A stretch of 45,402 nucleotides of DNA. It comes from Lachnospiraceae bacterium. Its GTDB lineage: Bacteria; Bacillota; Clostridia; Lachnospirales; Lachnospiraceae. Position 1 is the stretch's first letter, and every line of letters begins with the position of its first letter. A program made the position numbers and the translations under genes. The notes below the pieces were generated by a model that was not told the origin of the DNA, searched no databases, and was given only the letters and a program-made list of their open reading frames with translations. The DNA is taken from the NCBI GenBank assembly GCA_015057615.1, contig SVEA01000113.1, positions 1 to 45,402 on the forward strand. The letters run 5' to 3'. Positions 17,083 through 27,013 of the stretch are shown piece by piece.

Positions 17083-18138
17083 CTATTCCATATACTGCTC
17101 GATATTCTCCGGTGTAATGATAATATGCGGCTTACGAATATATTTTCCGTCAATTAGCTCAATCCCGTCCGGCAGCTCTTCCCCAAAGGCAAGAAAGCAG
17201 GCAAGCTCAACAATACCTTCTGCCTGCCCTTTCGCATCATTGAGAACCGTGCCAATCATATCACCGTTCTTTACTGCCTCAAGTCCCACTTTTGTCCCAT
17301 CAATTCCGACAACGACAGGAGGATCCTCCATCTGCTCTTTCTGGATGGCATCGATCGCTCCCAATGCCATATCGTCGTTATTTGCAATAACGATCTCGAT
17401 TTCCCTGCCAACATCATTTTTCAGCCATTGTGACATTTTTGTTTCTGCCTGTGCGCGGGTCCAATTCGCGATCTCATCTCCAACCTTCTCGACAAAGATT
17501 CCTGCCTCCGATATGGTATTGATTACATATTCTGTCCGTATTAATGCATCCTGATGCCCCGGCTCCCCCTCCAGGATTACATATTGCAAAATCCCGTCCT
17601 GATTCCTATCCACCTGATCAAAATTCTTATCACAATAATCCACGACAATCTTTCCCTGCATAATACCAGATTCCAGTGCAACCGCTCCGACATAGAATAA
17701 TTTATCCCAGCGATTCAGGTCCTTTTCAACCAGCTCACGGTTAAAAAAGATAAGCGGTATATCTGCATTGATCGCCATATCAATTGCTACAGAAGCATCC
17801 GTTCGGTCAACCAGATTGATACAGATAATATCATAGTTCTCGCGGATATAGTTCTCAACCTGATAATTCTGGGTGATCTGGTTCCCTCCGGCATTGGATA
17901 TATCCAGAGTGATTGTGATTCCCTCTTCCTGCTCCTTATATTTGGCGTACTCGGTAAGATAATTTACGAGACTTGAAATAAAGGTATCGTATTGGTTATA
18001 GATACTAACTCCTATTTTTACGCTATTTTTCTCTTCTCCCTTTGTATCATCCACTTTATCATAGATCAGATTCAGGGATAGGATACTGAGGATAATCAAT
18101 ACCATAAGGGCAATAAGGATATTTTTCTTGGAACTCAT
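17083..18138 (-). CDS. Membrane-anchored MglB-like sugar-binding protein
   Basis: A 351-residue periplasmic-binding-protein type 1 fold (Peripla_BP_4), close in layout to galactose/glucose-binding MglB. It has a calcium-loop-like DRNQDGILQY near 180 and NNDDMALGAIDAIQK near 255. The N-terminus (ILIALMVLIILSILSLNLIY) is an uncleaved signal anchor with no lipobox Cys, unlike the transporter subunit at 28672-29733. It is the last gene of the regulator-kinase-binding protein operon, 15 bases after its neighbour, with no permease gene, so a co-sensor role is more likely than transport. The ligand (galactose, glucose or related) is inferred. Confidence 0.8.
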   Translation of the reverse strand: MSSKKNILIALMVLIILSILSLNLIYDKVDDTKGEEKNSVKIGVSIYNQYDTFISSLVNYLTEYAKYKEQEEGITITLDISNAGGNQITQNYQVENYIRENYDIICINLVDRTDASVAIDMAINADIPLIFFNRELVEKDLNRWDKLFYVGAVALESGIMQGKIVVDYCDKNFDQVDRNQDGILQYVILEGEPGHQDALIRTEYVINTISEAGIFVEKVGDEIANWTRAQAETKMSQWLKNDVGREIEIVIANNDDMALGAIDAIQKEQMEDPPVVVGIDGTKVGLEAVKNGDMIGTVLNDAKGQAEGIVELACFLAFGEELPDGIELIDGKYIRKPHIIITPENIEQYME

Positions 18139-18153
18139 AACGCAGGACCCTCC

Positions 18154-19125
18154 TTACTGAATGATCGGAAATATCAGTCTCTGATTCTTTGGCAGATACA
18201 TGGTTTCTCTATTAATGGTACGAAACTCTATCTCTGTCTCGAAATAATTGTTCACCTTATCTTTATTGTCTTTAAATAATTCCTGAACGCTGAGATACCC
18301 CATATTAAATTCATTTTGAAATACAATGGATTGAATGATGCCATAATCCAGGTAATGGATAATCTTATTGGTGCTTCCAATTCCATAGACCTCTGCAGCG
18401 GCATCATAGGTTCCCAGAGCATCAATCACTGCTTCCAGAGTGGAATCATCCAGAGCAACCACGATATCTGCTCTGGTTATTGCAAGCTTATCCTGAATAA
18501 ATTGGGGCAGATCCTCATTGTCTTCCTCTCTTTCCCAAAGATCGATTTCATAATCAGAATATTTTAAGCTATCCATAAAGCCGTCGAATCTTTCAACAAT
18601 ACTGCTTCGCTGGCGATTCTCCATAAGCACCGCTACCTTTTTACTCTCTTCACTGTTTAAGATAACGGACCTCCCAATATTTAAGCCCATGCTGTAATTA
18701 TCTGCTGTAAGGTAATCAAGCCCACTGACACCAGCTACATTGGTCTCGATCAGGACAACCGGGAGGGTAAGAGAAGCCTTCTCAACGGCATCCGCCATCG
18801 CATTACTATCCGTTGCTGCAATAATAATTCCATCCGCACCATTATCGATCTCTCGCCCAAGAAGTCTTTTCTGCTCCTTATAATCGCTCTCCTCTGTCAT
18901 CGTTACAAAGTTGACCTGCGCTCCATAATCCGCTGCCCCTTGGTCAATTCCGTGCTTAAGGGTCGCCCACCGGTCACTGTTATTCCCATAAACAATCACG
19001 GAAATTTTAGTATTCTTATCCTGATTGCTGGAATCCGTGATATACAAATACGTACTTATAAATAGCATACCAAATAATCCAAGAAAAAGCAGGATCACAA
19101 ACCAGAATTTTCTATTAGCTTTCAC
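18154..19125 (-). CDS. Membrane-anchored sugar-binding protein (RbsB/TorT-like)
   Basis: A 323-residue protein with a signal-anchor helix (FWFVILLFLGLFGMLFIS) and a Peripla_BP_4 fold containing KISVIVYGNNSDRW at the first strand and GADGIIIAATDSNAMADAV. No lipobox is present. The start is taken as GTG at 19125, nine bases after GGAGG; the ATG three codons upstream touches the ribosome site. The gene overlaps the kinase stop by 11 bases, so translation is coupled. By analogy with the XylFII-LytS and TorT-TorS pairs it probably presents ligand to the kinase. This partnership is inferred from gene order and anchoring. Confidence 0.78.
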   Translation of the reverse strand: MKANRKFWFVILLFLGLFGMLFISTYLYITDSSNQDKNTKISVIVYGNNSDRWATLKHGIDQGAADYGAQVNFVTMTEESDYKEQKRLLGREIDNGADGIIIAATDSNAMADAVEKASLTLPVVLIETNVAGVSGLDYLTADNYSMGLNIGRSVILNSEESKKVAVLMENRQRSSIVERFDGFMDSLKYSDYEIDLWEREEDNEDLPQFIQDKLAITRADIVVALDDSTLEAVIDALGTYDAAAEVYGIGSTNKIIHYLDYGIIQSIVFQNEFNMGYLSVQELFKDNKDKVNNYFETEIEFRTINRETMYLPKNQRLIFPIIQ

Positions 19126-20941
19126 GAACCTCATCCTCCTTTATCGTTCTATTATCATAAAACACCTGCGGCAGATGAATATGGACGGTTGTTCCTTCGT
19201 CCAGTTCGCTCTCGATTTCTAATCCATATCGCTTTCCAAAGTACAGCTGAATTCTTTGATGAATATTGCCTAAGCCAATTCCCGAGCCCTTCTTATGAAC
19301 TCTGGTATCATCGGTCAGAAGATACTTCACCGTCTCCTCCGGCATTCCCAATCCATTGTCAATAACATCAATATAGATATCGTTCTCCTTTACATACCCT
19401 TTGATCGTGATTTCCCCATCGCCGTCCATAAACTCTACGCCGTGATATATCGCATTCTCGATTAACGGTTGTACGATCAGTTTGATCGTACAGCAATCAT
19501 AGATTTCCGGATCGATGGCAAAGGTGACCTCAAACCGATTTTTATAACGAAGCTTCTGTATATAGAGATAGTTTTTCGCATGCTCGATTTCTTCCCGTAT
19601 TGTAATGATGTTTTTACCTTTATTTAAGCTGATACGGAATAAATTTGCCAATGCTGTAACCATAGACGTTGCCGCCTCATATTGCTCACTCTCCACCATC
19701 CACACAATAGAATCTAAGGTATTATATAGAAAGTGAGGGTTGATCTGCGACTGCAACGCATCAAATTCACTCTTTCGTTTCTTCTCCTGCTCAATAACTA
19801 TTTCGTCCATCAGCTGATGCATTTGCTGCACCATGGACTTAATGGTTCTTCCCAAATGCTGAATCTCATAGGAACCCCCGATATATATATTAAGATCCAG
19901 CTTGCCAAACTCCAGATCCTTAACTGAATCATCCAGCTTTTTGATCGGATTTCCGATCAGATAGGATACAAACTGGTTTGCAAAAATGATCAGAAGGATA
20001 GTGAGCGCAATAATGATTAGTGTAAATAGTCTGGTCTGATAGTAGCTCATAAAGAACTCGTCCGTTTTTGTCACGCTGACAATTTTCCACCCAGTATACC
20101 CCACCGTTCTTACGGTTACCATACGGTTTTCGCCTTCAAAGACCTCCTCATGCGTACCATCCTGGTAGGTTGCGGCAGGCATATTATTTTCCTGCAGCAG
20201 CTTGGAAATAAGTAAGCTCTGCTTCGGGTGATAGATGATCTCACCGTTTCCGTCGATTAGATATACATAACCGGAATTGCTGGAATTCACCTGGGTAAAA
20301 AGCTGCTCGATACCGCTGAAATTCATATCCACCAAAAGAATTCCTCTGCTGATATGTCCATTGCTAGTTAATTCTACAACCCTGCTGAGAGAAATCACCC
20401 AGTGATAATTAAAGCTGCTGTCATGAAATAGATTCTGAACATGCGGTGTGGAGAAATGAAGATTCTCAATCTCCCTGTTTGCTTCGACAAACCAATCCTG
20501 CTCGGATACATCTAACCCTCTTTTGAGATTATCAAGGGGCGCCGCTGCTACCAAACTGCCTTTTTCACGAAAGCAGGCAATGCTGACCAAGTTATCCCGA
20601 TTCGCCTCATAGAGAAGATTCATTTCTTTATCCAGCGTTTCCTTCGACAGATCGACCCGCTTGATAACGCTGTAATACGTTGTATTCGAAATACGCATCA
20701 TATTACGCAGGTACATATTAAGGTTTAGATTCACCTGCTCGATTAATTGCTCATTGTTCTCAATGGTCATTTCCTTCATGGAGGATACGGATCTTGAATA
20801 AATTGTCACTCCCATAAATACCATTCCAAGCAATGCTACCAGGGAAAAGGAAATAGAAAGCATAAATTGTATGCTCTTTTTCTTAAAATATTTTGCTATT
20901 CTATGTATGGTACGATGAAAGCTATTTATTTTTGCACCCAT
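19115..20941 (-). CDS. YesM-type sensor histidine kinase
   Basis: A 608-residue membrane kinase. A first transmembrane helix (about 27-48) is followed by an extracellular Cache-like sensor domain (about 50-295), a second helix (about 300-325), HAMP (about 326-380), then His_kinase with phospho-acceptor INPHFLYNTLDSI (about 402-414) and an HATPase_c domain with ENAIYHG and DNGLGM. The LytS/YesM class partners with AraC-type response regulators, as encoded by the gene just upstream (37-base gap). The start has AAAGGG about nine bases away. It likely senses sugar, perhaps through the binding proteins encoded downstream. Confidence 0.92.
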   Translation of the reverse strand: MGAKINSFHRTIHRIAKYFKKKSIQFMLSISFSLVALLGMVFMGVTIYSRSVSSMKEMTIENNEQLIEQVNLNLNMYLRNMMRISNTTYYSVIKRVDLSKETLDKEMNLLYEANRDNLVSIACFREKGSLVAAAPLDNLKRGLDVSEQDWFVEANREIENLHFSTPHVQNLFHDSSFNYHWVISLSRVVELTSNGHISRGILLVDMNFSGIEQLFTQVNSSNSGYVYLIDGNGEIIYHPKQSLLISKLLQENNMPAATYQDGTHEEVFEGENRMVTVRTVGYTGWKIVSVTKTDEFFMSYYQTRLFTLIIIALTILLIIFANQFVSYLIGNPIKKLDDSVKDLEFGKLDLNIYIGGSYEIQHLGRTIKSMVQQMHQLMDEIVIEQEKKRKSEFDALQSQINPHFLYNTLDSIVWMVESEQYEAATSMVTALANLFRISLNKGKNIITIREEIEHAKNYLYIQKLRYKNRFEVTFAIDPEIYDCCTIKLIVQPLIENAIYHGVEFMDGDGEITIKGYVKENDIYIDVIDNGLGMPEETVKYLLTDDTRVHKKGSGIGLGNIHQRIQLYFGKRYGLEIESELDEGTTVHIHLPQVFYDNRTIKEDEVRES

Positions 20942-20977
20942 TCCGATTTACCCTTTCTCTCTGCTTTCCTGATTAAG

Positions 20978-22591
20978 TTATCTGTTCTTTCGATAATTCG
21001 AGGGTGATATGCCATAGTGTTTTTTAAATACATAGCTAAAATAATTCGGTTCCGTATACCCGACCTTTTCCGCTATATTATACGTTTTTTCTTCGGTCGT
21101 ATTCAGCATATGAAGCGCTTTTTCCATTCTTACATTCGTCAAGTAATTAATAAAATTAATGCCGGTTTCCCGCTTGAATAAAGTCGAAAAATAAGTTGCG
21201 CTTACATTCAGATGCTGACAAAGAATATCAACCGACAGCTCACTGTCATGATAGTTTTCCTCAATGTATTTGATTGCTTTCTCAATCAAAAGCTTCGCGG
21301 TATCCGTCCGCTCCCGCCGGATCCCGTTTCTTACCTTCCGGCAGATATCCTGTAACCACTGCTTCAAAGCTTCCAGGGAATCCAACTGATAAATCTTATT
21401 ATTTATATTAAAATCCGGTCCAAAGATCTGATTCATATTCAACTGATATGCTCTGCCCAGTTTAAAAATTTCCGTTATCATTTCCATCAGGGATATCAGA
21501 TAGAACGGAATCGATATCGCTGATTTCTTAATATAATGAATAAGCTCGTCGATTGCTTTCTCCAGATCCGCGGCTTCTCCCAACTTAATCTCCCGCAGAA
21601 TATTTTCCGTATACTGACTGTCCCATGTATTTTGATAATTCCCCTGCGATTCTATATCCTGGATATAGATTGCCTGGTTGGGTTCAAAAAGCACACGATA
21701 ATCAATTGCATCCTTCGCTCCCTGATAGGAGTGGCTTAAGCCCATGACATCATCACATAGAAAACCGATCCCTGCGGATGTATTGCTCTCCAGGATACGA
21801 AACGCACTCTTACAGCTCTGATCCATCGCATGAATTATGTCATTGCTCTGCCTTACATTTTCCATAAGGGCAATGACCACCACCGCTTCCAGGTAGATAC
21901 AGCTTCGAAATTTGCAATCGCTTTCTAAGGTTTCATCGACAATTTGTTTCAGGGATAAGATTGCCAGTTCTGCCGGCGGCAGGGCATCCTCATCGGGGCT
22001 TGCTGTGATCGAGGAATTGTCCGTATGGAAGATTCCTACCATATAGTAGGGGGCATTCAGATCCACTCCATAGGTTTTCATCATTTCTGTAATACGACTT
22101 TTTGAAAGCCTTCCCTCCAGCAAACCGATCATAAACTGCTCCCGCATGATCGGAAGACTCTCCAGATAATATTTTTTTAATTGATCGATGTCCCGTTTAG
22201 TACCAATTTCAATATCGAGTTTCTCTTTAATTCTTGTTAATACACTCTTTAGCTCACTTGCATTAATCGGCTTTAAGATATACTCCTCAACATCCAGCTT
22301 AATTGCTTCCTTCGCATATTCAAAATCATCAAAACCGGAGAAAATAATAATCTTCGTATCCTTTGATATCTGCTTTAGCTTATTGGCAAGGGTCAGTCCA
22401 TCCATAAAAGGCATCTTAATATCCGTCATTACAACATCAGGACGAAGACGCTCCGCTATTTCCAGGGCATCTTCGCCATTATCCGCATACCCGATTACTT
22501 CAAAACCAATCGCTTCCCAATCTAATTTACGTATAATCGCCTGTCTTACTTCCTCTTCATCATCAACTAGTATCACTGTATATCGTTTCAT
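20978..22591 (-). CDS. YesN-type AraC family response regulator
   Basis: A 537-residue regulator with a receiver domain at 1-120 (acidic pair at 10-11, phospho-acceptor Asp57 in VVMTDIKMPFMDG, Lys of the ILKP motif near 107), a variable middle (about 130-420) and a C-terminal AraC DNA-binding domain (about 435-537) ending KKHYGISPSNYRKNR. It is first in the operon with the YesM kinase and two binding proteins. The start chosen is the ATG at 22591, seven bases after GGAG; a TTG two codons earlier is too close to that site. Probable targets are this operon and the nearby mgl genes, which is inferred. Confidence 0.92.
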   Translation of the reverse strand: MKRYTVILVDDEEEVRQAIIRKLDWEAIGFEVIGYADNGEDALEIAERLRPDVVMTDIKMPFMDGLTLANKLKQISKDTKIIIFSGFDDFEYAKEAIKLDVEEYILKPINASELKSVLTRIKEKLDIEIGTKRDIDQLKKYYLESLPIMREQFMIGLLEGRLSKSRITEMMKTYGVDLNAPYYMVGIFHTDNSSITASPDEDALPPAELAILSLKQIVDETLESDCKFRSCIYLEAVVVIALMENVRQSNDIIHAMDQSCKSAFRILESNTSAGIGFLCDDVMGLSHSYQGAKDAIDYRVLFEPNQAIYIQDIESQGNYQNTWDSQYTENILREIKLGEAADLEKAIDELIHYIKKSAISIPFYLISLMEMITEIFKLGRAYQLNMNQIFGPDFNINNKIYQLDSLEALKQWLQDICRKVRNGIRRERTDTAKLLIEKAIKYIEENYHDSELSVDILCQHLNVSATYFSTLFKRETGINFINYLTNVRMEKALHMLNTTEEKTYNIAEKVGYTEPNYFSYVFKKHYGISPSNYRKNR

Positions 22592-22645
22592 GTCCAATCT
22601 CCTTAAGTATTAAACAAAGGGGCTTACTATTCACTGTAATTATAA

Positions 22646-22946
22646 GAGGTTAAAAGCCTTCTTAACAAATCATTTCTTCAATTTGCGCAGAGCAAGAAAA
22701 ACTTTAGTAATAGGAAACAATATTTTAATAAGCAACTGTTTGAAGTCGTTGGTACTTAGACTCACGTATTTTGTGTTCTTATGTACCATTCGTACTTCAA
22801 TCCAAGTATTGCCTTTTATGCAATGCTTTGCGCTGCGTTTTATGCAGAACTTTGGAAACAATGTGTTGCGTATAAAATATGTTTTCTATTACTTATCACT
22901 ACAGAAATTGTGCAAATTGAACAACTTATAGATTGGCTTTCGACAT
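22646..22946 (+). repeat. IR-A element, near full length
   Basis: A ~300-bp copy with both ends (GAGGTTAAAAGCC and GGCTTTCGACATC), the AATAGGAAACAATATTTTA block, AACTGTTTGAAGTCGTTGG, GTACTTCAATCCAAGTATTG and the closing TTGTGCAAATTGA. It fills the gap between the response regulator operon and the upstream chemoreceptor gene. Confidence 0.85.
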
Positions 22947-22987
22947 CATATAATCATTATACCGCTTCTTCATGCGGCAGTCATTCG

Positions 22988-25132
22988 TTATCCTACCTTG
23001 AAGAATTGTACGGCTGTCTCCAGATCCTTTGCCTGGGTCCCCAGTTTCACTGCTGCTTCATTCAATCTCTCCACTGCTTGCAGCTGCTCCTCCACGGTTA
23101 CACCAAGCTCATTGGCTGCTGCCGCAGATTCTTCGGAGGTAGCGGAGATACTCTCATTTGCATTTAGGGTATCATTCTTTGCATTTTCCATTTGAACAAT
23201 ATCATTCACAATCTTTTTCATATTCTCCGTCAGACCCTCCACATGATGATTAATTTCTTTAAAGACCTCAACCGTATCCGACAGTGCTTCCTCCTGGGAG
23301 GCAACAATATCTTCTGCCTGCCTTGCGGTAGCTACTGTTTTCTGGGTCTGTGTCTGAATCTGTGAAATAATATCTTTAATTTTGTTTGCGGCACCCGAAG
23401 ATTGCTCTGCCAGTTTTCTTATCTCCATTGCAACCACCGCAAATCCTTTACCGGCTTCCCCAGCTCTGGCGGCTTCAATGGACGCATTTAATGACAATAG
23501 ATTTGTCTGGCTTGCAATCTCGTTAATCGTTCCAATAATACTGCTAACCATATCGGACTGCTTCTCCAGATTTACGATATCTTCAATAACGATCTGGGTA
23601 ATATCCGAGGTTCCCCTTGCCTTTTCCCCCAAATTATCTACTGCCAGCATTCCCTGCCCAATGATTTCTTTTGTATTATAGGCAATCTTATCGATTTCAT
23701 CGGTATTCTCATGAACGGAATTAATCTGACTGGCCAGGTTCGACATTTGTACCAGACAGCTTTCCGTATCCTGCGCCTGCTGCGTTATTCCCTGCTCAAT
23801 ATCCGTTACCGTTTTTGATATATCCTTCGTTGCACGAAAGAGCAGATTCGAAGTATCGGTCACATCAAGAGAGGAGGCGGAAACCGTCGTGCTTGCCGCC
23901 ATCATTTTTTGAATCAGATCCCGCATACTCATTATCATGTGATTAATACTTTTACCAAGAATGCCGAATTCGTCCTTTCTCTTTATCTCCAGATAAGGGG
24001 TAAGATCCCCTTCCGAAACCTGAAACAATACACCATTCGTCTTTTTCACAACATGGGTAATGCCTGCCGAGATATAGGAACCGATGAGCACTGCGATAAT
24101 CGAAGCGAGCACTACAAATGCCACCGTCATAGTACGGACGCCGCGAACCTGTTCTAATATCTGACTTTCCGGAATCAAAGTGCATAAAAACGCATTCGAA
24201 GACTCTATTTTCGTAAAGATAAACAGATAGGTCCTTCCATCGTATTGGCCATACTCATACCCCAGATTATCAGAAGCCTTAATTGCTTTTTTGTAGGAAT
24301 CATAACCTAAAAAAGAAAAATCATGAGGAACATCACCGTACAATATTTCACGTCCGTCTCCTGTAATCAGCCCGGTAATGCTGCCGTCTCCAAAATTTGC
24401 TTCCGCCAGAGTATCGGTTACAAAACTTTTCTTAATATCCGCTACAATATAGCCGGAACGTTGATTTCTTGCATCCACAAAGGTGCTAATATAGGAAAAG
24501 CTGTAATTATCTATATTGGAAATACCGTTCTTACTAAACTTTTCATCAACGAACGGATGGGAACCGATCCATAGCAAGGTTTTACCGGATCCGGCAAGGC
24601 TCTTCGCCTCCTCGGATTGCTTAAACTCCTCATGCGACTTTATCTCAAAAGCCCCATCTTCCGATATACCCTTGCCATAGCTTCCGAAGATATAAAAGCT
24701 TTCTGCATATTGGTCGACATTCGTAATGTTTTTTATCCTGTTCTGGACGCTGTCCAATGCGGTAATTTCGTCCATCGGTTTATCCTGCAAAGCTCCGGAA
24801 AAATACTGCTTTAGTTCCTCATTTACAGATAGTTCCGCTGCTCTTGAAGCAATGTTCTGCAATTCAAGCGAAAAGTATCTTCCGATCATATTCAAACTCG
24901 TTAGATTGGAAGCTTCATAATTTGTTATAATTCCATCCGAGGCTTTGCTATAAGATACTACCCCCAATGCAACAATCAGTATGACGGGAATAAAGAAGGA
25001 AGCAATTAATCGCATCCGGATGCTTCGAAAACCAATTGGAAGCTCCCCTTTTTGTAACACCATTTTGTTCCTTGTCCTTTCTTCCGCGTTCACAGAACTA
25101 TCGTTCGTTCCTTTCAAATTCTTTTTTATCAT
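22988..25132 (-). CDS. Methyl-accepting chemotaxis protein with Cache-type sensor
   Basis: A 714-residue chemoreceptor. The cytoplasmic N-terminus is long (about 40 residues), then come a transmembrane helix (about 43-64), an extracellular double-Cache-like domain (about 66-335), a second helix (about 330-352), HAMP (about 355-410) and a signalling domain with hairpin tip [20 protein letters not shown]. Its position between the sugar-sensing operon and the mgl importer suggests attraction to a sugar, which is inferred. GGAGG is six bases before the ATG. It is flanked by IR-A copies on both sides. Confidence 0.92.
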   Translation of the reverse strand: MIKKNLKGTNDSSVNAEERTRNKMVLQKGELPIGFRSIRMRLIASFFIPVILIVALGVVSYSKASDGIITNYEASNLTSLNMIGRYFSLELQNIASRAAELSVNEELKQYFSGALQDKPMDEITALDSVQNRIKNITNVDQYAESFYIFGSYGKGISEDGAFEIKSHEEFKQSEEAKSLAGSGKTLLWIGSHPFVDEKFSKNGISNIDNYSFSYISTFVDARNQRSGYIVADIKKSFVTDTLAEANFGDGSITGLITGDGREILYGDVPHDFSFLGYDSYKKAIKASDNLGYEYGQYDGRTYLFIFTKIESSNAFLCTLIPESQILEQVRGVRTMTVAFVVLASIIAVLIGSYISAGITHVVKKTNGVLFQVSEGDLTPYLEIKRKDEFGILGKSINHMIMSMRDLIQKMMAASTTVSASSLDVTDTSNLLFRATKDISKTVTDIEQGITQQAQDTESCLVQMSNLASQINSVHENTDEIDKIAYNTKEIIGQGMLAVDNLGEKARGTSDITQIVIEDIVNLEKQSDMVSSIIGTINEIASQTNLLSLNASIEAARAGEAGKGFAVVAMEIRKLAEQSSGAANKIKDIISQIQTQTQKTVATARQAEDIVASQEEALSDTVEVFKEINHHVEGLTENMKKIVNDIVQMENAKNDTLNANESISATSEESAAAANELGVTVEEQLQAVERLNEAAVKLGTQAKDLETAVQFFKVG

Positions 25133-25182
25133 AGAGAACCTCCCCCTAAAGAAACCCTATCATATATCATAAACAATGATTA

Positions 25183-25305
25183 GCTCGACAAAAGTCTTCT
25201 TAACAAATCGTCTTCGTCAATTTGCACAAAGCAAGGTAAAACTTAAGTAATAGGAAACATTATTTTAATTCACAACTGTTTGAAGTCGTTTGCACTCATA
25301 TAATA
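25183..25305 (+). repeat. IR-A element, left half
   Basis: The left end (GCTCGACAAAAGTC), CAATTTGCACAAAGCAAGG, AATAGGAAACATTATTTTA and CAACTGTTTGAAGTCGTT are present, then the match stops. Confidence 0.75.
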
Positions 25306-25318
25306 ACTATCGTTCCTC

Positions 25319-25564
25319 TTAAGAAAATTTACGTAATACAAAATACAGCATCATAAGAACCAAAATAGTACTTAGAATGGATATCAGAATATCCAGCATC
25401 TTCAACGAAATCGGGATTTTATCATAAAGCTTTTCCTTAAGATTCCGATCATCATTTTCCACCTCCTTCTTCTCTTCTGCTTTGCTGTCGATACTTTCTT
25501 TTTTCATTGCTTCTTTGTCTACCCACGCATCTGCTACCTTATTTTTCTTACCAACTTCCACCAT
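25319..25564 (-). CDS. Small tail-anchored membrane protein, unknown (81 aa)
   Basis: An 81-residue ORF with a highly charged, Lys/Glu-rich N-terminal half (about 1-48, probably helical) and one C-terminal membrane segment (MLDILISILSTILVLMMLYF, about 56-75) followed by a basic tail. AAAAGGGTG precedes the ATG. It is enclosed by two IR-A copies (25183-25305 and 25592-25877) and lies between the chemoreceptor and mgl genes. No family was recognised. The coherent topology and ribosome site support a real gene. Confidence 0.55.
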   Translation of the reverse strand: MVEVGKKNKVADAWVDKEAMKKESIDSKAEEKKEVENDDRNLKEKLYDKIPISLKMLDILISILSTILVLMMLYFVLRKFS

Positions 25565-25591
25565 TTTACTGCACCCTTTTCTTCCAAATAT

Positions 25592-25877
25592 GATGCCAAA
25601 ACCCTCTTAACAAATCAGCTTCATCCGTTTGCACACATCGGAGAAAAAACCGGGGTAATAGGAAACAATATTTTAATAAGCAACTGTTTGAAGTCGTTGG
25701 TACTTAGATCATGTGTTTTATGATCTTATGTACCATTACGTACTTCAATCCAAGTACTGCGTTTTATGCAGTGCTTTGGGAATAACGTGTTGCGAATGAA
25801 ATTTGTTTCCTATTACTTATCACTACAAAAATTGTGCAAATTGATGAACTTAATTTATCAATCAGCTTTTGGCACTC
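25592..25877 (+). repeat. IR-A element, full length
   Basis: A ~286-bp copy with terminal GATGCCAAAACCC and GCTTTTGGCACTC. It contains an internal perfect hairpin (GATCATGTG-TTTTAT-GATC region near 25707-25722) and a GTACTGCGTTTTATGCAGTGC hairpin near 25754. The interior matches 41807-42116 closely. Confidence 0.85.
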
Positions 25878-25906
25878 TATCAAACTCTATTCCATAATAA
25901 TATGGC

Positions 25907-25947
25907 AAAAGGACATATAATTACGGTCATAATTATATATCCCTTTG
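25907..25947 (-). terminator. Terminator of the mglBAC operon
   Basis: AAAGGACATATAATTA pairs with TAATTATATATCCCTTT around a short loop, 19 bases beyond the mglC stop. Minus-strand TCCTTTT follows. Confidence 0.65.
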
Positions 25948-25965
25948 CTGCAGAAATAAAATGTC

Positions 25966-27000
25966 TTATTTTTTAGCTAAATACTTTCTTAAGTCAAGCG
26001 CTACTGCGATAATGATTACAAGACCTTGAACGATGTATGTATAGTTTGTCTCTACGCCTAAGAACTGCATCGAGATCTTTAATAGTTCAAATACAACAAC
26101 ACCGATCAGAATTCCGGATATTTTGCCAACACCTCCATTGGTGGATACACCGCCGATCGTACATGCCGCAATTGCCTCCAGTTCATATCCCATACCCATA
26201 TTAACGGAGGTACCGCCTGCTTTTGCTGCCAGAAGGGTACCGCCTAATGCGTAAAAAGCGGCTGCAAGCGTATAGATAATGATTTTTGTCTTATTCGTAT
26301 TCACACCTGCAACTTCTGCAGCATTTTCATTACCGCCGATCGCATACATATATTTCCCATGTCTTGTCTTGTTATATAAGACCCACATTAGAGTACCGCA
26401 GATTGCTGCAATCACCAGAAGATAAGGTATTTCAAAAGGTTTGCCTTTAAAGAAGGAGCCACTGGCTATGCTTGTATAATCGCCTCTTAACCCGCCGATC
26501 GGCTGTGCTCCGGTATAAACCAGGCAAAGACCGTAAACCAGGGTCTGCATACCAAGCGTCGTAATAAAAGGCGGTACCTTAAGGAAGGAAATGATCACAC
26601 CGTTCGCAAAGCCAAATACCGCACAAATTGCAATCGTAATCAATAGTACTATGATAATCCACAGAAACGGCAGGTTCGGAAACAAAACCGGCAGGTTTGG
26701 AAACATTCTTCCGCTATAATCCGGTCTCTGTAAAAGCGTGGCTGCAACACAGGCACCCAGACCTACGAGCCGCCCGGCAGACAGGTCGGTACCTTTCGTA
26801 ATCAAGCAGCCGCTGACCCCCAGTGCTATAATAAAACGGGTTGCCGTATTAACTGAAAGATTTTTAAAGTTACTTCTTGAAATAAAGTTTGGCTCCAAAA
26901 TCCCAACCACAATCGCGATGATAAGCATAATGATAATGATTGCATTATTTTGAATAAAACGAATGACGGACTTTTTATTCATTCTTGATGATTTCTCCAT
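25966..27000 (-). CDS. mglC: Galactose/methyl-galactoside-type ABC permease
   Basis: A 344-residue inner membrane permease of the BPD_transp_2 family (ribose/galactose type) with 8-10 hydrophobic helices. Family motifs include GVSGCLITKGTDLSAGRLVGL (split near 55-75) and the EAA-like YAIGGNENAAEVAGVN near 224. It forms the channel with the MglA ATPase. The start chosen is ATG at 27000, with AGGGGG eight bases upstream; an in-frame TTG seven codons earlier would overlap the mglA stop. It is last in mglB-mglA-mglC. Confidence 0.92.
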   Translation of the reverse strand: MEKSSRMNKKSVIRFIQNNAIIIIMLIIAIVVGILEPNFISRSNFKNLSVNTATRFIIALGVSGCLITKGTDLSAGRLVGLGACVAATLLQRPDYSGRMFPNLPVLFPNLPFLWIIIVLLITIAICAVFGFANGVIISFLKVPPFITTLGMQTLVYGLCLVYTGAQPIGGLRGDYTSIASGSFFKGKPFEIPYLLVIAAICGTLMWVLYNKTRHGKYMYAIGGNENAAEVAGVNTNKTKIIIYTLAAAFYALGGTLLAAKAGGTSVNMGMGYELEAIAACTIGGVSTNGGVGKISGILIGVVVFELLKISMQFLGVETNYTYIVQGLVIIIAVALDLRKYLAKK

Positions 27001-27013
27001 ATCCTTAACCCCC

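Noticed and set aside
22781..23167. 128-aa plus-strand ORF across an IR-A copy
   Set aside because: It starts inside the repeat and continues antisense into the chemoreceptor gene; no ribosome site.
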